A DNA stretch of 30,319 nt. Origin: DATHBP01 sp035296085. GTDB taxonomy: Bacteria; Actinomycetota; Actinomycetes; Propionibacteriales; Nocardioidaceae. Numbering within the stretch: the stretch's first letter is position 1; each line of letters begins with the position of its first letter. Shown piece after piece: positions 20,218-28,743 of this stretch. The stretch is taken from contig DATHBP010000007.1 of NCBI GenBank assembly GCA_035296085.1, positions 1 to 30,319 on the forward strand, written 5' to 3'. Both the position numbers and the translations under genes were made by a program. The notes beneath the pieces were generated by a model that did not search any database, was not told the DNA's origin, and saw nothing but the letters and a program-made list of their open reading frames with translations.

Positions 20218-21438
20218 CTAGCGCTGGGGCAGCCGCTGCCCGACGAGATTCCACAGTAGGTGGGCCAGCGCGGCTTTCGACCCGGGAGGCACCGGCGTAC
20301 TGGAGCCGTCCGCGCCCAGAATCACCGCCTCGGTGTCCGGCTCGCCGAAGATCGCACCGCCGCTGACGTCGTTCACGACGAGCAGGTCGCACCCCTTGCG
20401 TGCCAGCTTGGCCCGCCCGTGGTCGAGGACGGAGCCGCCCGAGTCGCCGGTCTCGGCGGCAAACCCAACGACGACGAGGCCGGGTGAGGGCCGCTCGCGC
20501 GCCACCGTTGCGAGGATGTCGGGGTTCTGCACCAGCGCCAGCGAGGGCGCACTGCCGTCAGCGGCGCGTTTGATCTTGTCGACCGCCTGGTTCGCGGGGC
20601 GAAAGTCGGCCGGCGCAGCCGCCATGACCAGCGCATCGGCGTCGACGACCGCGGCAAGCACGGCGTCGTGCAGCTCGGCGAAGTCTCCGACGCGCACCAG
20701 CTTGACTCCGGCGGGGTCGGGCAGCTCGACGTTGGCCGCGACGAGCGTCACCTCTGCGCCCCGGGCTGCCGCTGCGCTGGCGAGCGCGTAGCCCTGCCGG
20801 CCCGATGAGCGGTTGCCGAGGTAGCGGACGGGGTCCAGCGGCTCTCGTGTCCCACCCGCCGTGACGACCACCCGCGTCCCCGCGAGGTCCAGTGCCGGGT
20901 CGGGACCCCGCGCGAGGATCTGCTCGACGAGCGCCAAGATCTCCGCAGGGTCTGGCAGGCGGCCGCTGCCGGAGTCTGCTCCGGTGAGCCGGCCGACCGC
21001 AGGCTCGACCACGAGCGCCCCCCGACGCCGAAGCGTCGTCACGTTGGCGCGGGTCGCCGGGTGCTCCCACATCTCTGTGTGCATGGCGGGGACGAACACC
21101 AGCGGGCAGCGGGCGGTGAGCAGTGTGCTCATCAGCAGGTCGTCGGCACGTCCGCAGGCCGCCTTCGCGAGGATGTCGGCGCTGGCGGGAGCCACCACGA
21201 CGAGCTCGGCGGCCTTGCCGATCCGTACGTGTGGGACGTCGTGGACGTCCTCCCACACGGTCGTCGTGACCGGAGAGCCCGAGATCGCTGCCCACGTTGC
21301 GGCACCCACGAAACGAAGCGCGTTCTCGGTGGGGACCACCCGGACGAGATGGCCGGCCTCGGTCAGGCCGCGCAACACCTCGACGACCTTGTAGGCCGCG
21401 ATGCCGCCGCCGACACCGAGCACGACCTGTGCGGGCAG
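20218..21438 (-). CDS. coaBC: Bifunctional phosphopantothenoylcysteine synthetase/decarboxylase
   Basis: A Dfp-type enzyme of about 406 residues in coenzyme A biosynthesis. The N-terminal flavin-dependent decarboxylase (CoaC, about 1-185) has GGGIAAYKV and the substrate clamp PAMHTEMW, where Asn of PxMNxxMW is His. The C-terminal synthetase (CoaB) has VTAGGTREPLDPVRYLGNRSSG, MAAAPADFRP and KIKR. The start is taken as CTG at 21438. A perfect AGGAGGG (21452-21446) lies 7 bases ahead, and the N-terminus LPAQVVLGVGGG then includes the first beta strand. The alternative GTG at 21423 is 22 bases from that site and cuts the strand. The CTG is 3 bp after the rpoZ stop. Confidence 0.93.
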   Translation of the reverse strand: MPAQVVLGVGGGIAAYKVVEVLRGLTEAGHLVRVVPTENALRFVGAATWAAISGSPVTTTVWEDVHDVPHVRIGKAAELVVVAPASADILAKAACGRADDLLMSTLLTARCPLVFVPAMHTEMWEHPATRANVTTLRRRGALVVEPAVGRLTGADSGSGRLPDPAEILALVEQILARGPDPALDLAGTRVVVTAGGTREPLDPVRYLGNRSSGRQGYALASAAAARGAEVTLVAANVELPDPAGVKLVRVGDFAELHDAVLAAVVDADALVMAAAPADFRPANQAVDKIKRAADGSAPSLALVQNPDILATVARERPSPGLVVVGFAAETGDSGGSVLDHGRAKLARKGCDLLVVNDVSGGAIFGEPDTEAVILGADGSSTPVPPGSKAALAHLLWNLVGQRLPQR

Positions 21439-21441
21439 GGC

Positions 21442-21714
21442 TCAGCCCTCCTGAGGCTCGGTCTCCTCGCACGTGAGCAAGCCGCCGTTGATCTCGCGCA
21501 GCGCAATGGACAACGGCTTCTCCTGGACATGGGTATCGACCAGCGGTCCGACGTACTCGAGCAGGCCTTCGCCGAGCTGGGAGTAATAGGCGTTGATCTG
21601 CCGCGCGCGCTTGGCGGAGTAGAGCACGAGCCGGTACTTGGAGTCGGTCTTCTCGAGCAGCTCGTCGATGGGCGGGTTGGTGATGCCTTCGGCAATGGGT
21701 GTGGAGCCAGACAC
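21442..21714 (-). CDS. rpoZ: RNA polymerase omega subunit
   Basis: A 90-residue subunit that helps beta' fold and assemble into RNA polymerase. It contains the family blocks [18 protein letters not shown] and the conserved SAKRARQIN. The C-terminus [15 protein letters not shown] is also family-typical. GTG start at 21714, 4 bp after the gmk stop and 3 bp before the probable coaBC start, so translation is probably coupled through mihF-gmk-rpoZ-coaBC. Confidence 0.96.
   Translation of the reverse strand: MSGSTPIAEGITNPPIDELLEKTDSKYRLVLYSAKRARQINAYYSQLGEGLLEYVGPLVDTHVQEKPLSIALREINGGLLTCEETEPQEG
21446..21452 (-). promoter_or_regulatory. coaBC Shine-Dalgarno pointing to a CTG start
   Basis: AGGAGGG inside the last codons of rpoZ is spaced 7 bases from CTG at 21438, the optimal distance. 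The only in-frame GTG nearby (21423) is 22 bases away. This site favours the CTG start. Confidence 0.6.
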
Positions 21715-21718
21715 AGGC

Positions 21719-22378
21719 TTAGGCCTTCCAAGTTTCGCTCGGGGGGTCCATCAATGCTATCAACTCTTCGCACACTGCGTTGACGTCTGAGTTGGTCAGG
21801 GTCACGTCGTAGTCGCTTTGGCGGGCCATCTCCTCTCGTGCGACGGCCAACCGGTGGGCGACGACCTCAGGTGCTTCGGTGCCCCGCGCTGTGAGCCGTC
21901 GGACGAGCTCGTCCCAGTCGGGAGGTGCCAGGAACACCAGCTGTGCCTGCGGCATCAAGGCCCGCACCTGACGGGCGCCCTGCGGGTCTATCTCCAGCAG
22001 GACCGGGATGCCGGCGTTCAGCTTGTCCTCGACCGGACGACGCGGGGTGCCGTAGGAATGACCTGCGAACCGTGCCCACTCCAACATCTCCCCCGCGGAC
22101 ACCAGCCGCTCGAAGCGCACGTCGTCGACGAAGAAGTAGTGCACTCCGTCGACCTCGCCGGGGCGCGGGGGTCGCGTCGTGGCGGAGACCGAAACCCAGA
22201 TCCGCGGGCATGCGGCGCCTACCGCGGCAGCGACCGTGCTCTTTCCGACTCCGGAGGGCCCGGACAGGACGGTGAGCCGGGCGCCGGCAGCCAGCGGCCG
22301 CTGCGGTTGCTGCTCAGCTGGGATCGGAGAACTCCCGCTCCAGTGCGGCGACCTGGTTGCTACCCAGCCCCCGGACAC
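21719..22378 (-). CDS. gmk: Guanylate kinase
   Basis: Converts GMP to GDP with ATP. The P-loop GPSGVGKS is at 40-47 in the 219-residue form, followed by the GMP-binding block [20 protein letters not shown] and [13 protein letters not shown]. The start is uncertain. GTG at 22378 overlaps the end of mihF by 65 bp and lacks a good Shine-Dalgarno; no ATG, GTG or TTG lies between it and the P-loop. It would give about 30 residues ahead of the core strand LTVLSG. A rare CTG nearer the core cannot be excluded. The gene lies between mihF and rpoZ, the standard order. Confidence 0.94.
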   Translation of the reverse strand: MSGGWVATRSPHWSGSSPIPAEQQPQRPLAAGARLTVLSGPSGVGKSTVAAAVGAACPRIWVSVSATTRPPRPGEVDGVHYFFVDDVRFERLVSAGEMLEWARFAGHSYGTPRRPVEDKLNAGIPVLLEIDPQGARQVRALMPQAQLVFLAPPDWDELVRRLTARGTEAPEVVAHRLAVAREEMARQSDYDVTLTNSDVNAVCEELIALMDPPSETWKA

Positions 22379-22634
22379 GCCGGTTCTCGGAGATCCCGAT
22401 GCGTTCCATCAGAGCCTTCGCTCGTACCTTTCCCAGCCCCGGCATGGACGTCAGGAGGTCGATGACCTTCATCTTGCCGATGACCTCGTTGGCCTTGCCG
22501 TCAGCGAGCACCGACCGCAGCGACGTCGTGGAGTGTTTCAGCTGGTCTTTGACCTGCGCACGCTCCCGCCGGGACGCGGCGGCTTTGTCCAGGGCAGCTC
22601 GGCGCTGTTCGGGGGTGAGCGGCGGTACGGCCAC
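22314..22634 (-). CDS. mihF: Actinobacterial integration host factor mIHF
   Basis: A 106-residue nucleoid-associated protein specific to actinomycetes, unrelated in sequence to E. coli IHF. It binds DNA with little sequence preference and shapes the nucleoid. A basic N-terminal helix ([20 protein letters not shown]) leads to the helix-two-turns-helix core with [20 protein letters not shown] (61-80) and the DNA-contacting [12 protein letters not shown] (83-94). GTG at 22634 is chosen because GAGGTGG lies ahead and the protein then matches family length; a longer frame upstream is not supported. It heads mihF-gmk-rpoZ-coaBC-metK. Confidence 0.95.
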   Translation of the reverse strand: MAVPPLTPEQRRAALDKAAASRRERAQVKDQLKHSTTSLRSVLADGKANEVIGKMKVIDLLTSMPGLGKVRAKALMERIGISENRRVRGLGSNQVAALEREFSDPS

Positions 22635-22681
22635 GGCAGCCACCTCGGGAGTTACGGACGGGCGTCGAACGGTGTTCTGGG

Positions 22682-22711
22682 AACCTAGCGACCGAGTGGC
22701 CCCAGCGGCAA
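22682..22711 (-). promoter_or_regulatory. Candidate promoter of the mihF operon
   Basis: On the minus strand TTGCCG (22711-22706) and TAGGTT (22687-22682) are 18 bp apart, 48 bp upstream of the mihF start and after the epimerase stop. A moderate match in the only gap where the operon promoter is expected. Confidence 0.45.
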
Positions 22712-22747
22712 CGCGGCCGCGCCGTCGGACCGCAGCTGAGCACATCG

Positions 22748-23815
22748 TCACGGCAGTCGGCGTTGGCTAATCGGCCCACGACGCAGGAGGCGAGCCAACT
22801 GCTTGGGTACGGTGCGGCGGCGCAGCACAGCCGTGTCGTCGGACGATGCCTGCCGCATTCCGGAGATGGTCTCGGTCAGGACTGAGATGGCGTCGACACG
22901 CGGCGCCCACTCCAGCTCAGTGCGGGCTCGGGTCGTGTCCATCAGCGGGACCGCGTAGCCCAGGTCGAGCCAACCGGGGTCGATTTGCTGAAGGCGGGCG
23001 TGCCACAACACCGACATCGCGGCGCGGAGTACTGGCGCGGGAACCTGGACGAGCCGGGCGTCGAGTGCGCTCGCGATGTCGTCGGCCCGCACTGGCGGGT
23101 CAGCGGAGAGGTTGAACGCTCCGGCGGCACCGGTCTCGAGGGCTCGCTCAACGGCGTCCGCAACGTCGTCGGCGTGGACCATCGGGATGACCAGCCGCCT
23201 GTCCAGCGGCAGGACCGGCAGGTGGCCGATGAACCGTGCTGGGACCACCGCCGGGATGCCATAGCGCAGCAGAGAGCTTCCCGCCGATCGTTGTCCGACG
23301 ATTCCTGGCCGCATGCGCGTGACCACGGTGTCAGGGTGGGCGCGCTCGTGGGCGTCCAGGAGACGCTCCGCGGCTGCCTTGTGCTGGCTGTAGGGAGAGC
23401 TCGGCACACCGTTGGTCGGCCAGTCCTCACGAACCGGGACATCGTCGAGCTTGGGCGAGTACGCCCCCACCGACGACAGGTGAACGATGTGGCCAACCTG
23501 TGCGGTGGCCAGCGCGGCCAAGACCCGACGCGTACCGCCGACCCCGAGCGCCGCGAGGTACCTCGAGTCATGCGACGGCTGGAAACCCCATGCCAAATGG
23601 ACGACGGCATCCGCACCCTCGAAAGCACCCGGCAGCACGTCCGCGCTGGTCCGGTCGGCCAGGTCCAGCGACACCCACTGCACCCGGTCGAAGGGGTGGC
23701 CACCGGTGGGCGGACGGCGAGCGATTCCGACGACCTCATGCGCGCCCGAGGAGACCAGGCGCCTGAGCAGCGCAGAACCGATGTTCCCACTCGCGCCGGT
23801 GACGACGATACGCAC
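22748..23815 (-). CDS. NAD-dependent epimerase/dehydratase (extended SDR)
   Basis: A 355-residue Rossmann-fold protein. The nucleotide-binding motif is TGASGNIG (6-13), the catalytic Ser lies in HLSSVGAYS, and the Tyr/Lys pair is YSQHK. It probably acts on a nucleotide-activated or otherwise bulky hydroxy substrate; the substrate is not readable. GTG start at 23815 with AGGAGA ahead. The last 20 residues are strongly basic. It lies where many actinomycetes carry pyrimidine genes upstream of mihF, separated by 94 bp from the large cyclase, and may be a local insertion. Confidence 0.82.
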   Translation of the reverse strand: MRIVVTGASGNIGSALLRRLVSSGAHEVVGIARRPPTGGHPFDRVQWVSLDLADRTSADVLPGAFEGADAVVHLAWGFQPSHDSRYLAALGVGGTRRVLAALATAQVGHIVHLSSVGAYSPKLDDVPVREDWPTNGVPSSPYSQHKAAAERLLDAHERAHPDTVVTRMRPGIVGQRSAGSSLLRYGIPAVVPARFIGHLPVLPLDRRLVIPMVHADDVADAVERALETGAAGAFNLSADPPVRADDIASALDARLVQVPAPVLRAAMSVLWHARLQQIDPGWLDLGYAVPLMDTTRARTELEWAPRVDAISVLTETISGMRQASSDDTAVLRRRTVPKQLARLLRRGPISQRRLP

Positions 23816-23909
23816 AGGATCTCCTAGCGGTCAGCGGTTCCCGATACGGGTTTTCTTGCCGGTCATGCCTATCTGCGATGACGCACCCACCGTCCGCCAG
23901 CTGCGACGT

Positions 23910-26900
23910 CTAGAGCGTCGGTCGCGCCAGTGCGGGCTCCGATGGACGCGGCACACTTCCGGCCAGCAGCGCCTCAGCCCTTCGCTGGAGTGGCGTCGCG
24001 CCCAGTTGGCCCGCAATTCCTACCGCCTCGGTGGCTGCTCGTTCGGACTCTTGCTCGTCACCTGTCGACCTGAGGTACTCGGCATGATCCAGTAGGCCCA
24101 GCGCGAGATGGTAGGGCGACTTGAGGTTGCGCAGCGCCTGGACGGCGCGGTCGAAGGCGTCGCGGGCTTCCCGATCGGCCTCCAACCCCAAGCGTTTGGC
24201 GTGGATGCGGGACCGCTCGGCGCGGAGGACCGCAGGCACATGCCCGGGTGGATACTCGTCCAGCCATTGCTCGAGCCGCACCACCTCTGCGTGGTCACCA
24301 AGGGCGAGGGCAGCATCAGCGGCCAGCGGCCACGCCCAGCGGATGCCTTCGTTGCGCAGCCCCAGAGCGCCGGCGTGCTCCAGAGCCGACAGGGCTTGGC
24401 CGAGAACTCGGTGGTGGTCGCCCGCACAGGCGGCGGCGGCCGCGAACGCAGTCGCCGTCGAGGCGATCGCCTGCGGTTCCTCGGTGTCGAGCCAGTCCTC
24501 CTCATTGGCCGGGAGCAGCTCTGCCAGCCCCGCGTGGTCCCCGCGCAGGGCATGCAACAGCACAGCGGAGTAGGGCAGCGCTGCGACGTAGTGGACGGTC
24601 GTGGGGTCATCTTGATCGGCGTGGGCCGCCTGGGCCGCGTCCCAGTCGCCAGTGAGCAACAGCGCCTGCATACGGTTGCTGACCGCGGCGGGAAGGTTGT
24701 AGCTGTCTCCGACTCGTCGGCAGTGTGTGATCGCCAAGGCAGCCGTCTGTGCTGCCTCCGCTGGGTCCACCGTGAGAAGAGCATCCGAGAGGTTCACAAA
24801 GGCTCGACCCGCGCCGAGCCCGTCTTGTGCGGACTCCGAGCGGCGTATCGCCTCCCGAAGGTTGGCTGCCGCTTGGACCGGCCGGCTGGCCATGCCGTGG
24901 GCGATTCCCCGAATCGTCAGCAGGTCCCCCAGCGTGCCGTCCGGTGAGCCGAGGGCCTGCGCCTGCGCGAGAGCGGCAGCCGAAACCCGATCCGCCTCTT
25001 CTGTACGTCCTGCGAACGCCTCCAGCGTGGCCAGCTCGGCTAGCGCCTCCACTGTGTTCGCGTCCGGCTCCGCCTGCAGGAGCGCAACGGCGTGCTCGAG
25101 AAGGGGCCGAGACTGGTCGTGGCGGCCCTGGCGGCGTAGCTCCCGGCCGGCGCCGGAGTCCGCGCGGGCCGCGTCGCGGTCACGGTTGTGCCGTCGGTAT
25201 GTCTCAGCCGCAAGCCGGTACAGCCCGACGGCTGTTGTGGTGTCCCCCGCCGTACCGGCAGCTCGGCCGGCTCGCTCCCGCAGTGCCGCGGCGGCCAACT
25301 CGGCGACGGGGTCCTTGGCCTGGTCCTGTAGTTCCGCGGCAGTGTTGAGAGCAGTGGCAGCCGTGCTCGGAGCTCCGGCTCGCAAGGCGCGTTCTCCGGC
25401 GCGGCACAGCATGGCGACGGCCTCGGCGCGGAGCTCGGGTGAGTCCGGGTCGTCTGGGACGGCCGCCAGGGCGTCGAGGAGGTGGTTGGCGATGACTTCG
25501 GCCACCTCTTCTCCACCGTCGGCGAAGGCCGACCGCAGGTGGGCGGCAACCGTGAGGTGTCGCGCCTTGCGCTCCCTGCGCGACAGCGTGTCGTACGCCA
25601 CCTCCCGGAACATGGTCTGCAAGAAGGCGTAGTGCCCGCGCTGCGGTGACAGGGGATCTGCGCGAACCCCCAGCACCTCGCGGCGGACCAGCTCCGCCAG
25701 CTTGCGGCGCACTTGCGGTTCAGGTTGGTCGGAAACTGCTACCAGGGCCTCACCGGGGAAGGTCCCGCCGAGCACCGCGGCATCGGCAACCAGTCGCCGG
25801 GCGTCCTGGTCGAGTGTGTCGAGACGGGCGGCGAGCAACGACTGCAGGGTTGCCGGAACCGACAGCTCCCCCACATCGCCGACGAGGCGATAGGAGCCGT
25901 CGATCGGTTGCACGATGTCGCGGTCGATGAGCATCCGCACCGTCTCGACGGCATACAGCGGAATGCCCTCGGCCCGACCGGCGATCCGCGCCTTCGCCGA
26001 AGTCGGCATGCCGGGCACAAGTCCGTCCAAGAGCTCATACATCGCCGGGTCATCGAGAGGGTCGAAGGTCAGCGCGGTGCTGTTCCGGCGGCCGGTGCCC
26101 CACCCGGCGCGGCGGGTCTCCAACTCAGGTCGGGCGAAAGTCAGCACGAAGATCGGCACGTCTCGGGCCCAGTCCAACAGGTGCTCGAGGAAGTCCAGCA
26201 GACCGGCGTCCGCATGCTGCATGTCTTCCACCATCAACACCACTGGTCCTGTGGCACCGAGCCGCTCGAAGAACAGCCGCCAACCCGCGAAGAGCTCTTC
26301 GCGACCCAGAACCGGGCCGGCTCCGCCGTAGTCCACACCCAGCAGCTGCGCCAGCCTCGGTCCGACGTAGTCCCGCTCGGCCGGGTCACTCACGTACCGC
26401 TGTAACCCGTCAGCCAGCTTGTGAGCCGCTACCTCGAGCGAGTCTTCTTCGGCGATCTGCATGCGCTGGCGGACCATCTCGGCGAGCGCCCAGAACGCGA
26501 CGCCGTCGCCGTAGGACAGGCATCGGCCCTGGTGCCACCACACCGTCACGAGGAGCCCGTCGATGTACTTCCGGAACTCCCACCCGAGTCGCGACTTGCC
26601 GACGCCCGCCACCCCCGTCACGCTGACCAGCCGCGGCGAGCAGCGGTCCACGCCTCCGTGGAACAGCTCCTTGACCAACCGGAGCTCCGCGTCCCGACCG
26701 ACGAAGCCGGCCTCCAAGCCGTCGATCCGCTGGGAGCCTCCAGCACCGGCGACCACGCGAGTCGCCTGCCATAACGGCATTGGCGCGGCCTTGCCCTTCA
26801 AGGAATGCTCGCCCACTGGCAGGAACCCGATCGCCGCCTCGGCCACCCGACGGGTGCCGTCATCGACCAGTACGCTGCCGGCCTCCGCGGCGGCTTGAAC

Positions 26901-27515
26901 TCTCGCCGCCGTGTTCACGGCATCGCCGGCCACCATCCCCTCACCCACCGACCCGACCGAGACCGCGACCGGTCCGGTCACCACTCCCGCCCGCGCGGAC
27001 AACCCCTCCGCGCTCGCATCGCGGCCTAGCTGGGCAACCGCATCGACGAGCTCCAGGGCCGCCCGCACCGCTCGTTCGGCGTCCTCTTCCGTTGCCGTCG
27101 GCGTTCCCCACACCGCCATCACCGCGTCTCCGATGAACTTCTCGACCACGCCGCCATAGCGGCCGATGACTGTCCGGGCAACCTCGAAGTAGCGCGACAG
27201 CAGCTCTCGGACTTCCTCCGGGTCGCGCGTCTCGGACAGCGGGGTGAAGCCGACAAGATCGCAGAACAAGACCGAACACACCCGCCGCTGCGCGCCGGCA
27301 ACCGGCGAAGCAGCTGCGGCATCCGTGTGCGCCAGATTTTGCGACTCTGGTGGGAGGGTCGCAGTCAGGGCAGCACCGCACGTCCCGCAGAACCGTTTAC
27401 CTGGCGTCGTTGACGAGCCACACGAGGGACAGGAGGCCGCCAACGGCGAACCGCACTCTTCGCAGAATGCCTTGCCGTCCGCGTTCTCGGCCGCACATAC
27501 CCGGCACATCGGCAT
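23910..27515 (-). CDS. Zinc-ribbon / class III cyclase / AAA ATPase / TPR regulatory protein
   Basis: A 1201-residue multidomain protein. Two zinc ribbons (C4, C7, C18, C21; C29, C32, C43, C46) precede a class III nucleotide cyclase domain (about 76-255). Both metal Asp are present (D86 in FCDLVGF, D130 in GDAVMAVWG). So are the adenine-contacting Lys (K126) and the Asn/Arg transition-state pair (N201, R205). The second purine-contact position, usually Asp, is M194. A STAND/AAA-type ATPase follows, with Walker A GVAGVGKS (301-308) and Walker B VVLMVED (425-431). Helical, TPR-like repeats run to the end. It probably makes cAMP under control of the ATPase; the trigger is unknown. ATG at 27515 has no Shine-Dalgarno but a -10-like TACGCT 6 bp upstream. 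Confidence 0.9.
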   Translation of the reverse strand: MPMCRVCAAENADGKAFCEECGSPLAASCPSCGSSTTPGKRFCGTCGAALTATLPPESQNLAHTDAAAASPVAGAQRRVCSVLFCDLVGFTPLSETRDPEEVRELLSRYFEVARTVIGRYGGVVEKFIGDAVMAVWGTPTATEEDAERAVRAALELVDAVAQLGRDASAEGLSARAGVVTGPVAVSVGSVGEGMVAGDAVNTAARVQAAAEAGSVLVDDGTRRVAEAAIGFLPVGEHSLKGKAAPMPLWQATRVVAGAGGSQRIDGLEAGFVGRDAELRLVKELFHGGVDRCSPRLVSVTGVAGVGKSRLGWEFRKYIDGLLVTVWWHQGRCLSYGDGVAFWALAEMVRQRMQIAEEDSLEVAAHKLADGLQRYVSDPAERDYVGPRLAQLLGVDYGGAGPVLGREELFAGWRLFFERLGATGPVVLMVEDMQHADAGLLDFLEHLLDWARDVPIFVLTFARPELETRRAGWGTGRRNSTALTFDPLDDPAMYELLDGLVPGMPTSAKARIAGRAEGIPLYAVETVRMLIDRDIVQPIDGSYRLVGDVGELSVPATLQSLLAARLDTLDQDARRLVADAAVLGGTFPGEALVAVSDQPEPQVRRKLAELVRREVLGVRADPLSPQRGHYAFLQTMFREVAYDTLSRRERKARHLTVAAHLRSAFADGGEEVAEVIANHLLDALAAVPDDPDSPELRAEAVAMLCRAGERALRAGAPSTAATALNTAAELQDQAKDPVAELAAAALRERAGRAAGTAGDTTTAVGLYRLAAETYRRHNRDRDAARADSGAGRELRRQGRHDQSRPLLEHAVALLQAEPDANTVEALAELATLEAFAGRTEEADRVSAAALAQAQALGSPDGTLGDLLTIRGIAHGMASRPVQAAANLREAIRRSESAQDGLGAGRAFVNLSDALLTVDPAEAAQTAALAITHCRRVGDSYNLPAAVSNRMQALLLTGDWDAAQAAHADQDDPTTVHYVAALPYSAVLLHALRGDHAGLAELLPANEEDWLDTEEPQAIASTATAFAAAAACAGDHHRVLGQALSALEHAGALGLRNEGIRWAWPLAADAALALGDHAEVVRLEQWLDEYPPGHVPAVLRAERSRIHAKRLGLEADREARDAFDRAVQALRNLKSPYHLALGLLDHAEYLRSTGDEQESERAATEAVGIAGQLGATPLQRRAEALLAGSVPRPSEPALARPTL

Positions 27516-27521
27516 GGCCGC

Positions 27522-27527
27522 AGCGTA
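27522..27527 (-). promoter_or_regulatory. -10 element for a probably leaderless cyclase mRNA
   Basis: TACGCT fits TANNNT and ends 6 bp before the ATG of the large cyclase, within the 34-bp gap after the RibD-C gene. It accounts for the absence of a ribosome-binding site. The alternative is read-through from the upstream gene. Confidence 0.4.
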
Positions 27528-27549
27528 AACCCCACCCGGCCCGGCCGAG

Positions 27550-28191
27550 TCACATGAGCGGTGACCCCGGTGCTCGGTCGTCGGCGCGGGTGGGTGACCC
27601 CACCCCGTACCGCAGGTGCGTCACCCACTGGGAATGCTTGACGTCGAGCTGGTCGAGGGCAGTGGTCTGATCGAGTCCCTCGAAGAGCCGCTTGCCGGCG
27701 CCCAGGATGACCGGCGCAACCGAGATGGTCAGCTCGTCGACGCAGCCGTGCCGCAGCGCCTGGCGTATCACGTCCGCCCCGCCCATGATCGACACGAGCT
27801 TGTCGGCTGCACTCTCGTTGGCTCGCGCGATCGCCTCATCGAAGCTCGACACAAACCTGAAACCCGACTCGGCCGGTGGTGCGTCCTGCATGCGATGGGT
27901 GAGGACGAACATCGGCACGCCCCACGGGTTGGTGCCGCCCCAGGCACCAGCGGCCTCGTAGGTTCCCCGTCCACCGATGACGGCACCCACTGTCGCGAAA
28001 GCCTCGTCCAACAGCTCCTTGTCCACCCCCGTTGCCTGCCCTTTCGGCTGTTCGTCGTAGCTCCACGGCCCGCCGAACACCCAGTAGTGCAGCCGCTCAC
28101 CACCGACTCCCAGGCCCCGTCCGGGCCCATCGTCGGGGCCCGTGACGAACCCGTCCAGCGACATGGTGATCTGGGCGACGACCTTGCTCAC
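27550..28191 (-). CDS. RibD C-terminal / dihydrofolate reductase-like protein
   Basis: A 213-residue stand-alone member of the RibD-C/DHFR fold family (YyaP-like). It begins SKVVAQITMSLDGFVTGPDD, has the nucleotide-binding GGRGTYE and MGGADVIRQAL, and ends with LTISVAPVILGAGKRLFEGL. Such proteins presumably bind NADPH, but few have a known substrate. It lacks the deaminase half of RibD, so it is not a riboflavin enzyme by itself. GTG at 28191 has AAAGGGA nine bases upstream. A possible promoter lies ahead, and the large cyclase follows after 34 bp. Confidence 0.85.
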   Translation of the reverse strand: MSKVVAQITMSLDGFVTGPDDGPGRGLGVGGERLHYWVFGGPWSYDEQPKGQATGVDKELLDEAFATVGAVIGGRGTYEAAGAWGGTNPWGVPMFVLTHRMQDAPPAESGFRFVSSFDEAIARANESAADKLVSIMGGADVIRQALRHGCVDELTISVAPVILGAGKRLFEGLDQTTALDQLDVKHSQWVTHLRYGVGSPTRADDRAPGSPLM

Positions 28192-28210
28192 GGCTGATCC
28201 CTTTCCGCTG

Positions 28211-28238
28211 ACGGTATGGGGCACGCGGACCCGGTCAC
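28211..28238 (-). promoter_or_regulatory. Candidate promoter of the RibD-C-like gene
   Basis: GTGACC (28238-28233), a 16-bp spacer and TACCGT (28216-28211) on the minus strand, 19 bp before the GTG at 28191. A modest match. Confidence 0.35.
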
Positions 28239-28258
28239 GCTACCGACCAGCAGCTCAG

Positions 28259-28645
28259 TCAGACCCAGTCGGTGAATGCAACCAGACGGAGCGCGGCAAG
28301 CACCGCACCGAGCACGATGGCGAGCCATACGCCAACCCGGCTGCGCAAGGGCACCCGTCGCCGAAACGCCGTTCGCTCGCCGCGACGCGCCTGTTGGTCC
28401 ACCGCCAGGGTGACAACCCCGAGCAGAACCCCCAGCCCCACCAAGCCGAAGCCGATGATCGCAACCGTGGTGCGGTCCATCGAGTCGTAGACCTGGCCGG
28501 AGTCACGCGCCGTCGAGCTCATCAGGTAGAGGGCGCCGGCAGCGATCGCGAGATAGGTAAGCCAGGCAAGGAGCTGTGCTCGGCGCCGGCCAACCTCGTA
28601 GCGCGCGTCGTCGATGATCTCTCGCAGCGGTCCGGACGTGGACAC
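28259..28645 (-). CDS. Small three-helix membrane protein of unknown function
   Basis: A 128-residue protein with a charged N-terminus (REIIDDARYEVGRRRAQ) and three predicted membrane helices (about 26-44, 60-82 and 104-124). A basic loop, RRGERTAFRRRVPLRSR, lies between the second and third. I do not recognise the family. GTG at 28645 is chosen because GGAGGTGACGGA stands just upstream; the longer frame has no signal. It lies 67 bp upstream of the RibD-C gene on the same strand and diverges from the membrane cyclase, so it could be co-regulated with it. Confidence 0.7.
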   Translation of the reverse strand: MSTSGPLREIIDDARYEVGRRRAQLLAWLTYLAIAAGALYLMSSTARDSGQVYDSMDRTTVAIIGFGLVGLGVLLGVVTLAVDQQARRGERTAFRRRVPLRSRVGVWLAIVLGAVLAALRLVAFTDWV

Positions 28646-28743
28646 TCCGTCACCTCCACGAACGCCCCGCGCAACCTTCGCAGACGAAGCGCCCTGCGGG
28701 GGCACCCGGTGTCACGACTCCTTCAAGCCGCGTGTGCCGGCCA

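Noticed and set aside
27550..28191. RibD-C-like gene as part of the riboflavin pathway with ribM
   Set aside because: It lacks the deaminase domain of RibD and any FMN riboswitch and lies 14 kb from ribM; a stand-alone reductase of unknown substrate is safer.
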